A stretch of 64,000 bases of DNA from Thalassia testudinum. Lineage: Eukaryota > Streptophyta > Magnoliopsida > Alismatales > Hydrocharitaceae. Under the pieces are notes generated by a model. It had not been told where the DNA came from. It saw only the letters and a program-made list of their open reading frames with translations, and made no database searches. The translations under genes and the position numbers were made by a program. Positions 1 through 13,011 of the stretch are shown in pieces. Each line of letters opens with the position of its first letter. The first letter of the stretch is position 1. Location: positions 62,990,501 through 63,054,500 of the forward strand of contig JAZHRO010000019.1 in assembly GCA_037157565.1 (NCBI GenBank). The letters are read 5' to 3'.

Positions 1-1489
1 CAAAGCAAAACTTCCAGTTCTCCTTCCTCCTCGCCGTTCGCCCACCGGAGACTTCCTCTTCTCCGATGCCGAACAATCAAAGCTGGCACCTCTCCATCCC
101 TTTCATCCATTTAGATTAGGTTAGTTAGGTTTCTCTTCCTCCCTAGGTTCTTTTCCCTCCTTCCAAACTCCCAATCAACCCTCGACGCCACCTCCATCCA
201 CCTTCATTCCCATCTTTGACCACACCTCTGGTGAGGTCTTCTACTCACCTCACACCTCTAGACGCCTTGCCACCACTCCCAAAACCTCCGTCGTGCACCT
301 CCGACCAAAACCCGTCTCTTATTTCACCCTATCGCCCACTCCAAAATCCCACCGACCAAACCCACTTCCATTCATCTCCTCCACCTCCGTCTGACCACCC
401 ATGCACTCTCACGCCACAAAACCACCACCCACACACTAGTCGTGGTTCGGCAATGCTCCTAAGCATTTTTAATTGGGCTGAGAGGCCGTATTCTTGACTT
501 TCAAGTGTTCACCATACTTCGCCACCATTGCCATTATCTCAGCCTTGTTCTTTGAGCTCCAAGCTACGAAAGATCCAGGTCGCACCTCTAGGTAGTGTAG
601 AGTTGCTCCAAGATTCATCTTAGGTCACCAATTGGAGGTCATCACGTCAATTTCACCTGCAATTGGACGAAGTCTCATGCTTCTATTGCTGCTTGGATGC
701 ACGAAGGAAGGGGGACTTGTTAGTCCCACATCATGGAGTGATAACTCCTGATGGCGTATAAATTATTTTCATGATTCTACCTTATCACCTCAGAAGCATG
801 AGGGTGAGGTCCCCTTCACCTGACCGTGCACACCTTGACTATCAACCACGCCCGGTAACCATGGTCCATATACCTAGATCCGATAACCCGGTTACTTGTC
901 CGATTATGTGAGAGAAGAGAGAGAGAGCAGAGAAGGAGGGGGGGTTTTGCTCTTCATACCAAGGGTTCAACACTTAGTCGCTGTGAGACTTGAGAAGCCT
1001 CTTGTGCATGAGAAAAAAAGGAAGAAAAGAGTTGAAGAGAAGAAGAGGAAGAAGAAGGAAAGCTTGAGGGAAAGGAATGTGTGTGCACTGCAGCAACGAT
1101 GTTTAAGCCTTTTGATCTAAATGTCGACGTCTGATAAAATTTTGACATTGTGCACTACGGCATTATTGAAACTTAAGCTGGCGAGGAATTCTTATTGAGA
1201 GTACTGTAGCATTATTTGAGTAATTTGATGAAGTGAGATGTATGCTTAATAATCTAAATAATTGGTGATTTAAATCACCATTATTTTTCTTTCTTTTTGC
1301 TTTACAATTCTATGAGCTATAATTACTTCTCATTAATATACTAATTCATTGAATATCATTGTTGGCTTGATTTTCTTTGCTCATTATATATTTTTGGTTA
1401 AGATTAGCATGTGAATTTTATTTCTTTCCACACTATTTCAGCTATATTACAATGAAGCAATTCTAAAACCCCATTTTCACACGTTAACA
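1..1489 (+). repeat. Partial LTR (3' part) of an Athila/Tat-type retrotransposon, element A1
   Basis: This is the right-hand part of a plus-oriented LTR cut off by the window edge. It shares ordered landmarks with the complete LTR at 47992-50749: the phrase around 466-497 (gaggccgtattcttg), a GGGAC/GTCCC stem near 711-727, ggtgaggtccccttcacc near 810, a purine-rich stretch at 1007-1065, and an end resembling the LTR at 43711. The end is set at TTAACA (1489) because the next base resumes LINE reading frame. The small open frames inside it (216-497, 896-1120) are LTR sequence and not genes. Whether it is a solo LTR or the 3' LTR of a full element cannot be seen here. Confidence 0.7.
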
Positions 1490-1550
1490 GGCGTAGGACC
1501 TAATTTCAGGGTTGGTGCTAGGAAGAAATCCGCTTTTATGTAGAAGGTGG
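1490..1550 (+). pseudogene. L1 LINE reverse transcriptase fragment, upstream piece
   Basis: In one frame this short piece reads NFRVGARKKSAFM, a stop, then KV. It continues across the solo LTR into DFSKAYDSIYWSYL at 4243 onward when one copy of the GGTGG duplication is removed. That joined reading is the conserved first catalytic block of plant L1 reverse transcriptase (KxDFxKAYD), with its metal-binding aspartate. The piece is flanked on both sides by LTRs, so the LINE is older than both. The rest of the LINE lies left of the window. Confidence 0.75.
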
Positions 1551-4237
1551 TGTTGTTCGACAATAGAGGAGTTTTAAGGAATAATCGTCATAGCAAAGCC
1601 TCAATTGCTCGAAAAAAATTAAATTTATAACTCAGAATCGAAAAAGAGTCTGAGGTTGATCACAGGGAGCAAATATGGAATTCACAACACTAATCTCTAA
1701 TTGAAATGAACGAGCATAACAAACAGATGCTATAGAAGATATTCAATGAATCAAATTCTCAGAAATATATTCAATAAGGAGCAAAAGTATCTCAAACACT
1801 CATTGGGATAAAAATAAATCAAGAAGACAAAAGAATGGTGATTTAAATCATTAATTATTCCAGTTTATTTAAGCATATATCCCAACCATTCAATGTAGCC
1901 AAATAAGTCTATAGTGTTCTCAATGCTATAATACTCAGTATCAAACATTGGTTTCCTTCCTCAGATGACTTAAGTGTCTCAACGCTTAGCCCTAGCAGCA
2001 CAAGGCTTTTCAGAGTCTTCTTCTTCAAAGCCTCTCCTTCCTTCTCAAGGCCTTCTTCTTTAGAGGCCAAGGGTCTCACAGGGGCACAAGGGTACCAACT
2101 TCCTTTAGCGGCTAAGTGTAGAGCCTTCAAGAGCAAAACCCTCCCCCTCTCTCTCATAAATCCTTCTTCTTTCCTCTCTCAAAGACCTAAGCTTAATCGG
2201 GTAACCGGTAGGGTTATCGGGTCGAGAGCATGGACCAGGTCTGCTGGTGTGTATCGTAGGCGAGGAGTGTGCATAGGCGGGTAAACAAGTGTGAGGGTGT
2301 ATGGGGACCCAACCCCCAGTGCTTGGCCGAAGAAGCCACAGCACAAATTCATGATATACGTTGTGTTTGCTCTATATTCCCATGATGTGGGACTACCTTG
2401 TCTGGCTTCTTCGCGCAAAGCTACAGCAAGTGATGCTGCTTGAATTGGTGGGGCTGCAGCTACGGGGAAGGCCAATTGCAACTCCAGACGATGTCCTGAG
2501 GCAAGTCTGCAACACCTGGGGGTGATAGTAGAACCTGAGGTGACCGGAGGCAGGCGAATGTGATCGAAGAAGACGGTGGTGGCGACGATCGTCAGGCCAA
2601 CACCTGAAACACAAAGAACGGCCTTCTGACCATGTCAAATGTGCTCAAAAGCTTTGCCTGAGGATGGCGAAGGTGATGACGGTGTTTGTGTCGTGGGTGT
2701 GTGTGTGGAGGGAGTGCGAAGTTGGAGGTGGGGGTGTTAAGGTGAGTTGGTGGTTGGAGTGTTTGGGTGGATGAAGGATGAAATTAGTAGAGGCTTTTGA
2801 AGTGGGGAGCACGGCGATGCTTATGGGAGTCGTGGTGAGGTGAGCAGTGTGGTGTAGTGAGCTCATGACCTCATTGGAAGCTCGGCTAGAGAGGAAGAAG
2901 TCGAAGGAGGAGAGGCATGAACGGTGGTCAAAACAAGATAATAAGGGGCTAATTCTAAACTAGAGAAAGAGAGGGAGAGGGAAAGACCTAATTTACCGGT
3001 TGAAAGGGCCAGGAGGGTGTCGATTTTGATTGGCCGACACCATGGAAAAGAATGCCTCCGGTGGGGGTAGAAGGCGCGACGAAATGGGTTAGAAGCCCTG
3101 GCTTTGGTTCACCAGGCGCGGACGAGTGTGAGGAAGAGTTTGGTACTCCCAATTTGATGGTTGGGAGGCCGTAGGAGGACGGGGGAGAGAGCTCGTCGGA
3201 GTTGGTCGGAGGAGGTCGAAGGGAGAGTTTTTGGTGAGGAAGTGCGGCCAAACCAATCTAAGAAGAAGCGGGAATGCATCATCGACTCTTTTATAGGCCT
3301 TAGGGGACGTTTTTGAGAAAGGAAAGAAGCTTTCAAGCTTTGAGTGTTTCATGCACATTGGATACCCGAATCTTCCATGCGTTCACATGAGAGATTGGGA
3401 AGGAATCAGGGTGATGGCTGGGTTCATTTGGAAGGGAATTCTTCAATAAATCTCCCTTTCAATTTTAGAAGTGTTTGATTAAGAATCGAGTGATAAATCC
3501 TCGCTCGAATCTTGACGGTAAAGCTTCTATTCACACTAATGGTAGAAGGGACCTAACTGCAAAGATGATGAGAAACCTAGGGACCTGATTGCAAGGATCT
3601 CAAAAGATAGGGGTGTGTATGAGAGAGAAAGAGTCAGACTGGACCAAAATGCAAACTAGGTCAAGAAGGACTCTGATTGAGCCCAAATTTTGGCACAAAC
3701 ATAATTTGGATGCAAGAAATCTAGTGGTGAAGTTGGATTTCAATTTTGACCATGTTTTCCTAGGAAATTTGCATAGAAACCCAAATTAGGGTAGAATTAT
3801 GTTTGTGACTGTTTAAAGTCAAAATAGGTTTAGATGATCAAATCGAGGATACCAAACCTCATGGAATATTTTTCTATGATTTTTGGAAGAATTAAATAGA
3901 TTTTATCTTGACCAAAACCTCTGTTATTTAAGCGGGTCTGAAATTAGTGTTTTGGGAGCTAAATTAGTTCTTGAAATACGTGAACCCTATTTCTATGTGT
4001 ATGGACCCTCTTATTAGACTTTAATGCTCATTAGACCTTAGATTAACCCCTGGTAAATTCTGTGATTATTCTTCATTCATGATATGCTGCTAAAACTATA
4101 GAATTAACCCTGTTTAATGCACTCTTCTCAAAATGGATATTCAATGAGTTATGACTCTCAAGCAATTATGTTAGAGCTTTTGTCAATTGATTCTGATTAA
4201 CTAAAGCTAGTTATGGCTCATGATGATGTTATCATTA
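1551..4237 (-). mobile_element. Solo LTR of an Athila/Tat-type retrotransposon (element A2)
   Basis: The interval is bounded by perfect 5-bp direct repeats GGTGG (1546-1550 and 4238-4242). Read on the minus strand it begins TAATGATAACATCATCATGA, aligning base for base with the LTR starts at 47992 (TGATGAGAACC) and 46393 (TGATGGGAACACC), and it ends ACAACA. A TATA box (TATAAAAG on the minus strand, 3288-3295) lies about 940 bp from the LTR start, nearly the same offset as in the LTRs of elements B and C. At 2687 bp it also matches their length. No internal domain or second LTR is present, so it is a solo LTR left by unequal recombination. The expected terminal TG has become TA. Removing it restores the LINE reading frame exactly. 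Confidence 0.85.
3288..3295 (-). promoter_or_regulatory. Probable TATA box of LTR A2
   Basis: The minus-strand sequence TATAAAAG is preceded by GGCC, as in the homologous position of the element C LTR. The offset of about 940 bp from the LTR start is conserved between the LTRs. Confidence 0.5.
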
Positions 4238-6111
4238 GGTGGATTTTTCCAAAGCGTATGATTCCATTTATTGGTCATATCTTTAGGAGATCTTTCGAAG
4301 GAGGGTGTTCCCAAAGGAGTAGGTGTAGTGGATGAAGCGGTGTATTGCCACATCATCGTTTTCTCCCTTGGTGAATGGTCGGCCTACGAGATAGTGGGTC
4401 CATCCCCAGAGAGCGGTGAAGCAAGGTTGCCCCTTAGCACCACTTGTTTTTATTCTAGCAGTTGACACATTGGTGCAACTCACTTTCAAAGCATGTGATG
4501 GTGGTCTAGTTTATGGGTACACCTTAAAGAGTAATCGTGCACTGACACCCATATTGTAGTATGGAGATGATACAGTGTTTTTTATAGAAGGGGGGGTCAA
4601 GGAGGCAGAGTGCATCAAGTACCTTATGGATATTTTTGAGGAACTATCTGGATTAAAAATTAATGGGGTGAGGTCTTCTTTAATCTGCTTTGGAGAGGTG
4701 TCCAACTTCCAAGAGGCCATCTCACAGCTTCTACAAATGCCGGTGGTATCTCTTCTGGTTCGATATTTGGGTCTTCCTTTGAGGGCCAAGAAGATGAAAA
4801 GTGGGGATTAGAAACACCTCCTCGAGGAGTTACCGATGCACCTATATAGTTGGTGTGGCAAGCTCTCGTCTAACGAGGGACATTTAGTGCTATTGAACTC
4901 GGTCCTCTCTGCCATGCCTGTGCGTCTTTTATCCATGTTCAGACCACTAGGGATAGTTATTAAAAAGATGGATGTGATGAGAAAACACTTCTTCTGGAAG
5001 GGGGTAGACCACGATGGGCATTTCATGCAACCGATTAAATGGAACACTATTTGCAAACTAAAGGAGGGAGGCATGGGCGTGCAGTCTCTCAGGGAATTTG
5101 GTGACTCCCTCCTACTTAAGTGGGGAGTAATCATTCTCAAAGGCAATAGTGGCATGCGGCAGGAAGTGATCAAAGACTCTTATGGTGTTTCAGATTCTCT
5201 GGTGGGCATCTTGTACCTAACTAAACCATCCCCCTTCTGGTCTTCCATCTCTACAGTGGTTCAGAGCCAGTGGTCCAATTTTTCTCCAAATCTTGGTGAT
5301 GGTAATCTTTTCCACTTCTAGAAGGATAACTCCTGTGATAGAGGTTGCCTGGAGGATTTATACCCTCAATCTTATGCCTGCATGGCTGAGAAGGATGCAA
5401 CGGTAGTTGAACGTTGGGAGAGTGAGCCAGGATGGTGGAGAGCCCCAGCGCAAGATGATCATTATGTATGCAGATCTGTGGATGAGACAGGGGGAATGAT
5501 GGAGATGTTGGAGGCCTTTCGTCCATGTGAGGGGATAGATGGATTCATTTGGAAGGAGGGTGTTTATACTCCATCTAAGACATATCATTTTCAGATTACA
5601 GATATTGGGAGTGATGAGCATAAATAGGTGTGCATAGCTAGCCATGTGGAAGCTTAAAATCCTAGGTGCAAATTTGTTTATGGTTGACAAGAAGAGAAGG
5701 TCTTGTTATAGGTGCTTTTAGACATCACCTCATGGGAACACCATCTATTGCTTGTCCCTTATGTGGCTTTAGAGATGATGATATTAGACATTTGTTTGGT
5801 GTATGCCTAGTTTCAAATGAGGTTTGGCACTGAACATTTTCCTCCTCAATGCCAATGTGGGACAAATTGTGGAAGTAGTTCATTGACTCCTCTAAGACCT
5901 GGGTCCACATGGAAGTTGTTTTGTGGGCGCTTTGGACATCCAAAAATGATGTAGTTTTTAATGGTGGGAGGGGATGGGTGGAAAATATTTGTATTGATTT
6001 GAACTCCTCTGCGAGTCTATGGCTCGCAACTTTGTAATTGCATTTGCTTTTCATTAATAAATCTAGACAGCTACTATCCTTAGTAGTGGTCCTTTCTTTC
6101 TCTCAAAAAAA
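4238..6111 (+). pseudogene. L1 LINE ORF2 C-terminal half with 3' end
   Basis: Degraded ORF2 of a plant L1-type non-LTR retrotransposon. In order it shows RT block DFSKAYDSIYWSYL (from 4243), VKQGCPLAPLVFILAVDTL near 4420-4476, the catalytic box as YGDD (about 4560; usual form YADD) followed by TVFFIEGGVKEAECIKYL, and ECIKYLMDIFEELSGLKIN. Then come the RT thumb region (about 4836-5320; e.g. MRKHFFWKG and INGVRSSLICFG) and the C-terminal zinc-binding (zf-RVT-like) part (about 5382-5627). Stops interrupt it at WSYL*EIF, PIL*YGDD, FHF*KDN and elsewhere, mostly TAG where Q or W is expected. The 3' untranslated part ends in a short A run (6105-6111), typical for an L1 tail. It is dead and was interrupted by LTR A2 inside the RT domain. 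Confidence 0.85.
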
Positions 6112-7891
6112 TTAGTGGGTTTTACTATCTTGAAGCTTTTTCAAGTAGTTGAAGTATCTACTGTAATTGATTCCCTTCAGATTTGTTTTGGGATCTTGAC
6201 CAGGTTCTAGAACCTTACAGGATTCCTACTTTCTTTTGGTTCAAATCTCATTCCAAGTATCAATCCATGGAGGCCAGTATTCCACAAGTTGAATACACCA
6301 TGAGAATTCCCTTATAGGAATTAGAACATTTCCATATCCCCTACGACCATTGAAACATGTAATCGCCTTTATATCCAACTAGCTTAGATATATTGCGAGC
6401 CCAACCACTTGATTTGCATGGCTTGATTAGGATGATTCTGTAACACTCTTATCAGGCATCGTTCTCAAATTAATTCACAATTGAGTATTCATCATTACAG
6501 AATCTAGCATTTCATAAGTCAAAGTTACCCTTTGGAATTCTTATCACACTGATGACAATTATTATTACGTGCGAAGTTCATGAACATTGCCCTTTGTCCT
6601 AAATCCAACTCACTTGGACAGAACATTAGCAAAGCAGATTCAATCTTGGTGGCCATATCTTGCCAAAGTTCAAATAAGTCTCTAAGAATTATTCTCTAGA
6701 TTGGATTAAGAATTTATTCTTTGGGAATCTAATATTCCACAAATCAAAATGGTTAATTAATCCACATCATAATGCTGATAACCATTATCGTTCTTGTGAT
6801 ATTCAAAGGATTGTCCTAGAGTCTAACTCATTTGGACATGGACATAGAAAATTAATACCAAATCTAAATATTTAGATCCTTGTCCACATCATATGTGATC
6901 AAGGGAACTAAATTGAATCCATGGAGGACATGCATTCTCTAATGCAAATTCTCATTGGATTCAGGGAATTTGACATTCATCATTATTTGAACTTTTCTAT
7001 AAGTTCAATCTTGTCTCAAGATGGCAAGACCAAGCTAAGGTGTATAAGAGGAATGAGTTAGAAACCATTTCCTACTCATTGTGATACTCCTTCTGAGACA
7101 TCTAACTGAGATCTATTATCTGAGTTAGATAAATTCTCATATGCTCTATTCATGGTTTATGGAATTCACTAACACCATAAGCAACATGTGAAAGTCATCA
7201 AATCTTTCCAAAAGATCCTCGACCTTTCCTTATTTGAACATCATCATAATTGGAATGATCATTAGCAAATGTTGTCACCCTCCAAGGATCCTATCCAAAA
7301 GTAAACACATCACTAAGTGTCACCTTTTAAGATATACCTCCCTTATCCAAAGTACTTTTCACAAAAGAATTGGCCATAAATTGTCTTAGGGTTCTTGATT
7401 ATCGGGTTAGAAGGGATCATTCTCAATTGTCCTTTTAATCTCACACCTAGACATTCATGTCCAACCATGAGGCATCTTACTAGACATGGAGTATCCTATT
7501 TGCACTTATTCATATATAATTCTTATTAATGATAGAATCATTAAAGAAATTTGAGTCTGAATAATTCAAGCATCTTATGGCAAAACTTACAATAAGTCAT
7601 GCAACATATGAATAAGCCAATTCTAAATAGTTTACAAATAGAAATGATTTCTATTGATGCAAGACTATAAAGACAATCTTTATAATTCTGAATACGAATT
7701 CTAGATGGAAACTTTGTATTTCTTGACGGTACTCACTACAACAACTTGCCTTAGGTTCCATCTACAAACCTTCTTCATCTTCAGCTTTATCTTGATCATC
7801 TAAATTATAAGCAACAATTGTAAATATGTTAACTACATTAGAATCTTTATTCATCGTATGGGTGAATAAATGATGAAGATAGTACCTTAAG
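6112..7891. other. AT-rich sequence without recognisable gene (left of solo LTR F)
   Basis: No open frame of useful length, LTR pair, PBS or transposase motif is visible. The sequence is AT-rich and continuous with 10693 onward if the solo LTR between them is removed (shared TTAAG). It may be an old eroded retrotransposon body, but nothing identifies a family. Confidence 0.5.
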
Positions 7892-10692
7892 TGAAATGAC
7901 CCGCTACCCTTTTAGTCAGATAAGATATCTGGAGTGTCTGTCAGACATCTGTCTAGATGTCTGGACATAGGTCCGGACGTCCGAAAGTGGGAAAAATCAA
8001 AACCTACTTTTCCTCCGCGCACGCGGCACGCGGACCGTTCTCTCTCCTTGCGACCCCCTCACCTGAAGCCCTAATCCTCTCCTTTTTAAACCCCCCACAC
8101 CTCCTTTCTTCTCCCCGTCACCACCAGCCACCGCCCCCTCCCTCTCCTTCCCCTGTCGGCGACTACCTTCATCACCGTTGCCTTTTCCCCCCTGCCGTGG
8201 GCGAGTGCGCAAAAGAGAGAGGGAGGGAGAGCATGAACAAGTGCGTGAAGGAGAGTGAGAGGGAGCGAGTGAGCATGAGAAAGAGGGAGAGCCCTCACGG
8301 GAGCTCGTCTGCGAGGAGTATCTTGCTGCAGGAGCGACGGCGCGAGCTCGATGGCGCTCGGGAGGAAGCTAGCGAGTGTGCGGTCGAGAGCTCGTGGAAG
8401 GAGCCGAGGACGCATGTGAGGAGGAGGGCTCGGGGGCAGAAGTTCTCGACCTCTTGCAGTCGTGGGAGACACTGCTGCGGTGCCTGCAGGCGAAGGCACA
8501 AGGAGGACAGGCTGTGCGAGTAGATACTGGATACTAGTTTTCCAGTATCAGACGTCTGGGACAGCTACCAGACGTCTAGAGAGGCATCGGGATGTCCGAA
8601 GCCTAAGCTAGATGTCTGAAAACACATTTTCCGTGTGGAGGTACATGTTTCCGTGCTACTTTTTGCCATGCAGACTGTAGCACAGGACTTTTGGCTGAAA
8701 ATGGGTCTGCGTCTTTGTACGTAGCTGCAGGGCATTGGAAAGGCACGTGGTGTGCCTTTCCAGGCACTGTTGGATGTCTGACCACTTCACCAGATGTCCG
8801 ACAGCACTTTCAGATGATCGAAGGCATAGTCCGACGTCTGGAACTTCCTTCAGACGGTCGCAGAGAGATCCGGACATCTGAGGAACCCGCAAGAGATACA
8901 AGGTAAGATCTGATGACTTTTAATATGTCTGGGACTAGTCCCAGATGTCTGATTTTGGACAGTAACCGTGTTTTTGGCCCGTTCAGGGCCTAAATGGAAT
9001 TGGATTTTCCGCAAATGAAGTACCGCTATTTTCGACTCGAGTTTCTCTACATGTTCGTGTTGAGTACCTACTATTTTGAGCTCGTCTAATGTAAATTAGT
9101 CGCTGGTACAGGTTACCAGTCGGTGGCGTGTTCAGGGCCCGTGAAGACAACGAGATCTACGGTGCAGGTCCCCATTTCTCCCGTGATACCCAGTAGAGTG
9201 GTTTACTATAACATTAAGATTTACACAATGAAAGAGTATGTTTAAAATACTTGAATAAACCTTAGGATGAAACATGAACCCTAGGGTAGAAACAAATGAG
9301 AATGGTTGAGCTACTCTGTTTACTTGAGATGCATGTTAAAATACGAGTTGCCTGCATGTGAATGAGAAATTGAACTGTGAAACCACAAGTTGCATGTATA
9401 TGATTGAGAATTGAATTATGGAAACAGAGCTATCTATATATGGATGAGGAACGAGTTATGAACCATGAGATCTGAATACTGATAAATGGAACGAATACGG
9501 TACGTGAACCCTACAGGGAATTGGGAGAACTCCTGGATATGGAAAGGAATTCCATGTGTAGACGGGAAGTGAGTTGGCCCTTGTGTACGTGGTACCAAGG
9601 AGCATAGTGGTTCTTTTAGTGTAGAGCGGAGCTAGCCGCCCTTGGGTTGAGACCCGGGATTAGGCTTGGCCACTCTACACCGACTCCTGTTGGACCCCGC
9701 ATACGTGGTACCGTGGCGTGCTACTAGTGTAGAGAGGGAGCTAGCCACCCCACGGGGCCCGAGGTTAAGCTAGCCACCCTACATCGACTTTGTTAGGCTC
9801 GCTAGGCAAACTGGGGTAGTCGGATGAGGGTACGTGGACTGTGGAGGGGTGAGACCCCTATTTGGTTCTGAAGGGAAAGACCCCTGTTCTAAGAGGGCAA
9901 GGCCCTATACTGTTCCGTACTGTACCTTAGGCATACCCACTAGCGGAAATAACTGACCGCGTGTCAGTGAGGGGTAGCTACCCATGCGCTTATCACACAT
10001 GCTGTAGTCACTGCTATGTCACGGTAGTGACCTCGGGATGGTTGACTGGGTGTAGGACTACTGCGAGGGACTCTCCCGGCCAGGAGAGCACCACGTGTAC
10101 CTTTTACTCCACGGAAAAGACTGCAATCAAGATCGTTCCCACGAGGAACAAGCAAGATCAAGAAATACTTGGATTCTTGTGAAATAAATGATCCAGAAAT
10201 ACATAGATGAGATAATAGAAATGAGAATAAAATCTGGTTGCTTGTTTTACTTTACTTGCACATAAATAATGTAAACACCACTCTACTCAGCGTTCGCTGA
10301 CTGTCTTTTCGTAACCCTGTCCAAGACCAGGAGTTAGCAGCCCGAGTTTCCAGCTACTGAGGGTGCTGGGCCCAGCCGAGCCCAACCGTAGTCATTTCTT
10401 TCTAGCTCTTTAGTTTTCTACTGTTGTAGTGAGTAATAGACATCTATTTTACTGTTCCTGTTACTTTCTATTTTTCTTTTGCTGCTGTTGTTGTGGTGGC
10501 ATGTACTATTTTGAGACAGTTGCTCTACTTTCCCTTACTGTTTCATTTTTCCTTCTACTTAGTTATAATGCATGTGTGGATGTGGTATTATTTCCTGCTT
10601 TTGGTTATTTCTCGTTGGATGACTAGGTCTTGGGATTAGTCGAGGTGAGCCGATCTTAGGTCCTGTAGAGATCTAGGAACCGGGTCGTAACA
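7892..10692 (+). mobile_element. Solo LTR of a Tekay-like chromovirus (element F)
   Basis: Bounded by TSD TTAAG (7887-7891 and 10693-10697), beginning TGAAATGACCC and ending GGTCGTAACA. It is the same family as the LTRs of the element at 15515-25288 but in the opposite orientation. Its end (10609-10692: ctcgttggatgac, gtcttgggattagtcga, cgggtcgtaaca) is the diverged reverse complement of the start of that LTR. The middle carries the same paired blocks (ggaattccatgtg, ttggcccttgtgtacgtggtacc, gggttgagacccgggat). The first kilobase has many decayed GACGTC palindromes (agacatctg, agatgtctgg, ggacgtccg). GC-rich open frames at 7957-8523 correspond to the GC-rich U3 part of the family, not to a gene. 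There is no internal domain, hence a solo LTR, clearly older than element E. Confidence 0.85.
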
Positions 10693-13011
10693 TTAAGAAA
10701 CGTTTTCTCTGACATTCTGGTAAGGTTTGCAAATCTCCATGGATAGATTCACTTCGCATGCAAGTCCCTCTTGTCCATGTGTTAGTTGTCCTTTCTTGAG
10801 CTTCCCTAGTAAAGGAACACTTCCTCTCTCTTGAGATGCTACGCACTCCATCAAGACGGTTCAATATGTTCGATGGACGTTCTGCCAACTCATTGATTAT
10901 CCCTTTAAAGTTTCCTTGTTGAGAGCCTAAGCATAAAGGTTGGGAAGAGATGTTATGATCATATTGAGCTTCATTGGACTGCCATAAGGCCTATGGTATT
11001 CCAAATACCCGTAAATCCTTTACATTGGAGGACATATGTAACTCCTAGGATTAAATCCTAGATTTACTGTCCATCCTATCAAGGATTACACATTGTTCAT
11101 GTTCTCTTTATATCATTGGGACGAAAATGAAGACTAGTTCTTTTGCTAAAGGAACTATTTTCTTCTCTTTCATGTATGAGTTTGATTAGGGCTTGTATGA
11201 CCATGCATGGAATTTCATATTTTCCAATATATGTAGAGTGAGTCTATATCTCCCAATCTACTATGTACACTTACGATAGCAGATCTGTGTGTTTCTTTTA
11301 AGAGATCATGTGTCTCTTATGCTCTCATAGACACACCAACTTTCCAATCTTAATACCAAGGTGGGTGCATCGACTATTGATCTACCAAATGTGCATATTT
11401 AATTATAGAGACATATTTTGTCTCGATTCAAAGGATACACCTCCATGACAGTAATAAAAGAGAAAATTCCTTATCTCCATCTTGTCGAGTCAAATCTTTG
11501 ACTCAACCTACATGATAGCCCTAAATCTCTATTCCTAAGCAAAGGATGTACATTAAGGGCATCAGTTAGGCAATAGTCTCTCAAAAAGATTACCATCTCT
11601 TCTTGAACTTGAGACAACAATTGGATATCATGATGGTTGTCAATGACTTATCAAAATTCTTGATCCAAACAATTTCAATCTTCAATAGCTATCATCGATA
11701 TATCCAACATGACTACAGTACATTCTTCCAATTATATTGAGGAACCTATCTAACCATATTAGTGTGTCGACATGATCTAACATATAGATCTGAATCACTG
11801 ATCGAGTGATTTGACTCCGGTTGGTTCACTCAAGGCACATAACTCGGATAGTAGCCATGTCATTATCCCAACCATCATGAATAGAAGGCATGAGGTAATT
11901 ATTGGCCACCATCCTCCCTAGACAACAAGCAGACATAATGTAGCATATCAGTAGCAAAGCCCCAAAGAGGATGTAAGACCCAATAGCTCCAAGAGTGCCT
12001 AGAAAACCTACTAGGCATGAATATAGGGTAGGCCCTAGGAGGTACTGCCTAAATAATGGAGTAGATAAACCACTGAAGTAATAGAATCCCTCCCCTAAGA
12101 GGAGAGAGGAAGCGTGGATGCAACTTTAAAGCAATGAGCCCCCCACCCCAAGCAGCATGTGGTGGAAATGGTAGGAAGCACCTACCCCTAGATAGAGCTA
12201 GGAGGTAGTTGCTGGGGGCGAGGGAGTTGACCCCAAAAAAAGGGAGGAAAAGATAGAAATTTGCTCTTGAATTATGTATCACAGAATCTGAGAGTGAGGG
12301 TAGTTGATGGGGGAAAGAAAGTTAAGCCCACGAGAACCCGACCCATGAAACAAGCAAACCCAAGCAAAAGCCTAGGAAGAAAGCAAGCCTAACCCAAAGA
12401 CAAGGTATGTAATCCGTGGGCTGGATTGTGGCACCACTATTTTAGGTAAACCACCCAAAGCCAGCCAATTGATTTGCCTACCTAAAAACACTCAAGAGTG
12501 TCGAACTAGCTCGACTACCCAAGTCCTCGAGCAGTGCGAGATCGCTCAAAATGCTAAGACCTCATAGTGTGCTGTTATATATGTCAACAATCATAATGGC
12601 ACTAAGTGGGAAAGGCACTAGCGGTGTAAGAATCGAAGTAACAATATGAGAACTGAGGCAACAACATAAAGAGGGAGGTGACAAAAGGAAAGAAGAGGCA
12701 ACTTGCAGAGCAATTGCGCTCCACAAAGAGCAAATGTTTACTATCCTTTGTCGTGATCAATAACCCCCGAAATAAATGCAATCATGTACCCAAAAGCGGG
12801 ACACACACTTGTAACATTATTGAGAAAGATCTCTAATGAATACTTGAGATTTAGATCCCTCCCCAGACGTACACCAATTTAGTGGAACTGGATTATCAAA
12901 CTCCCATGTTCTCACTCTCTTATTGTTTTTACACTTGTGCTTCCTCATTACCACCTTCTCACTGTTTTCTTGTCAGGCCCCATGGGCTTGATCAGTTATT
13001 AATTTTAATTG
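10693..13011. other. AT-rich sequence without recognisable gene; right part resembles a decayed LTR
   Basis: 10693-11940 continues the sequence at 6112-7891 and shows no gene. From about 11970 (TGTAAGACCCAATAGCTCC) to about 12985 the composition changes. The phrase near 12800-12890 (ctctaatgaatacttgagat, then gatccctccccagacgtacacc) resembles the U5 end of gypsy/Tat-type LTRs. I could not find a TSD or partner LTR, so the family and limits are unproven. The CACTA transposon is inserted immediately to the right, after TTG (13009-13011), its likely 3-bp target. Confidence 0.35.

Noticed and set aside
3589..3789. 66-codon frame
   Set aside because: It lies inside solo LTR A2. There is no domain and the LTR is antisense.
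7957..8523. 188-codon Pro/Ser/Arg-rich frame
   Set aside because: It falls in the GC-rich U3 of solo LTR F and is homologous to the GC-rich block of the E LTR.
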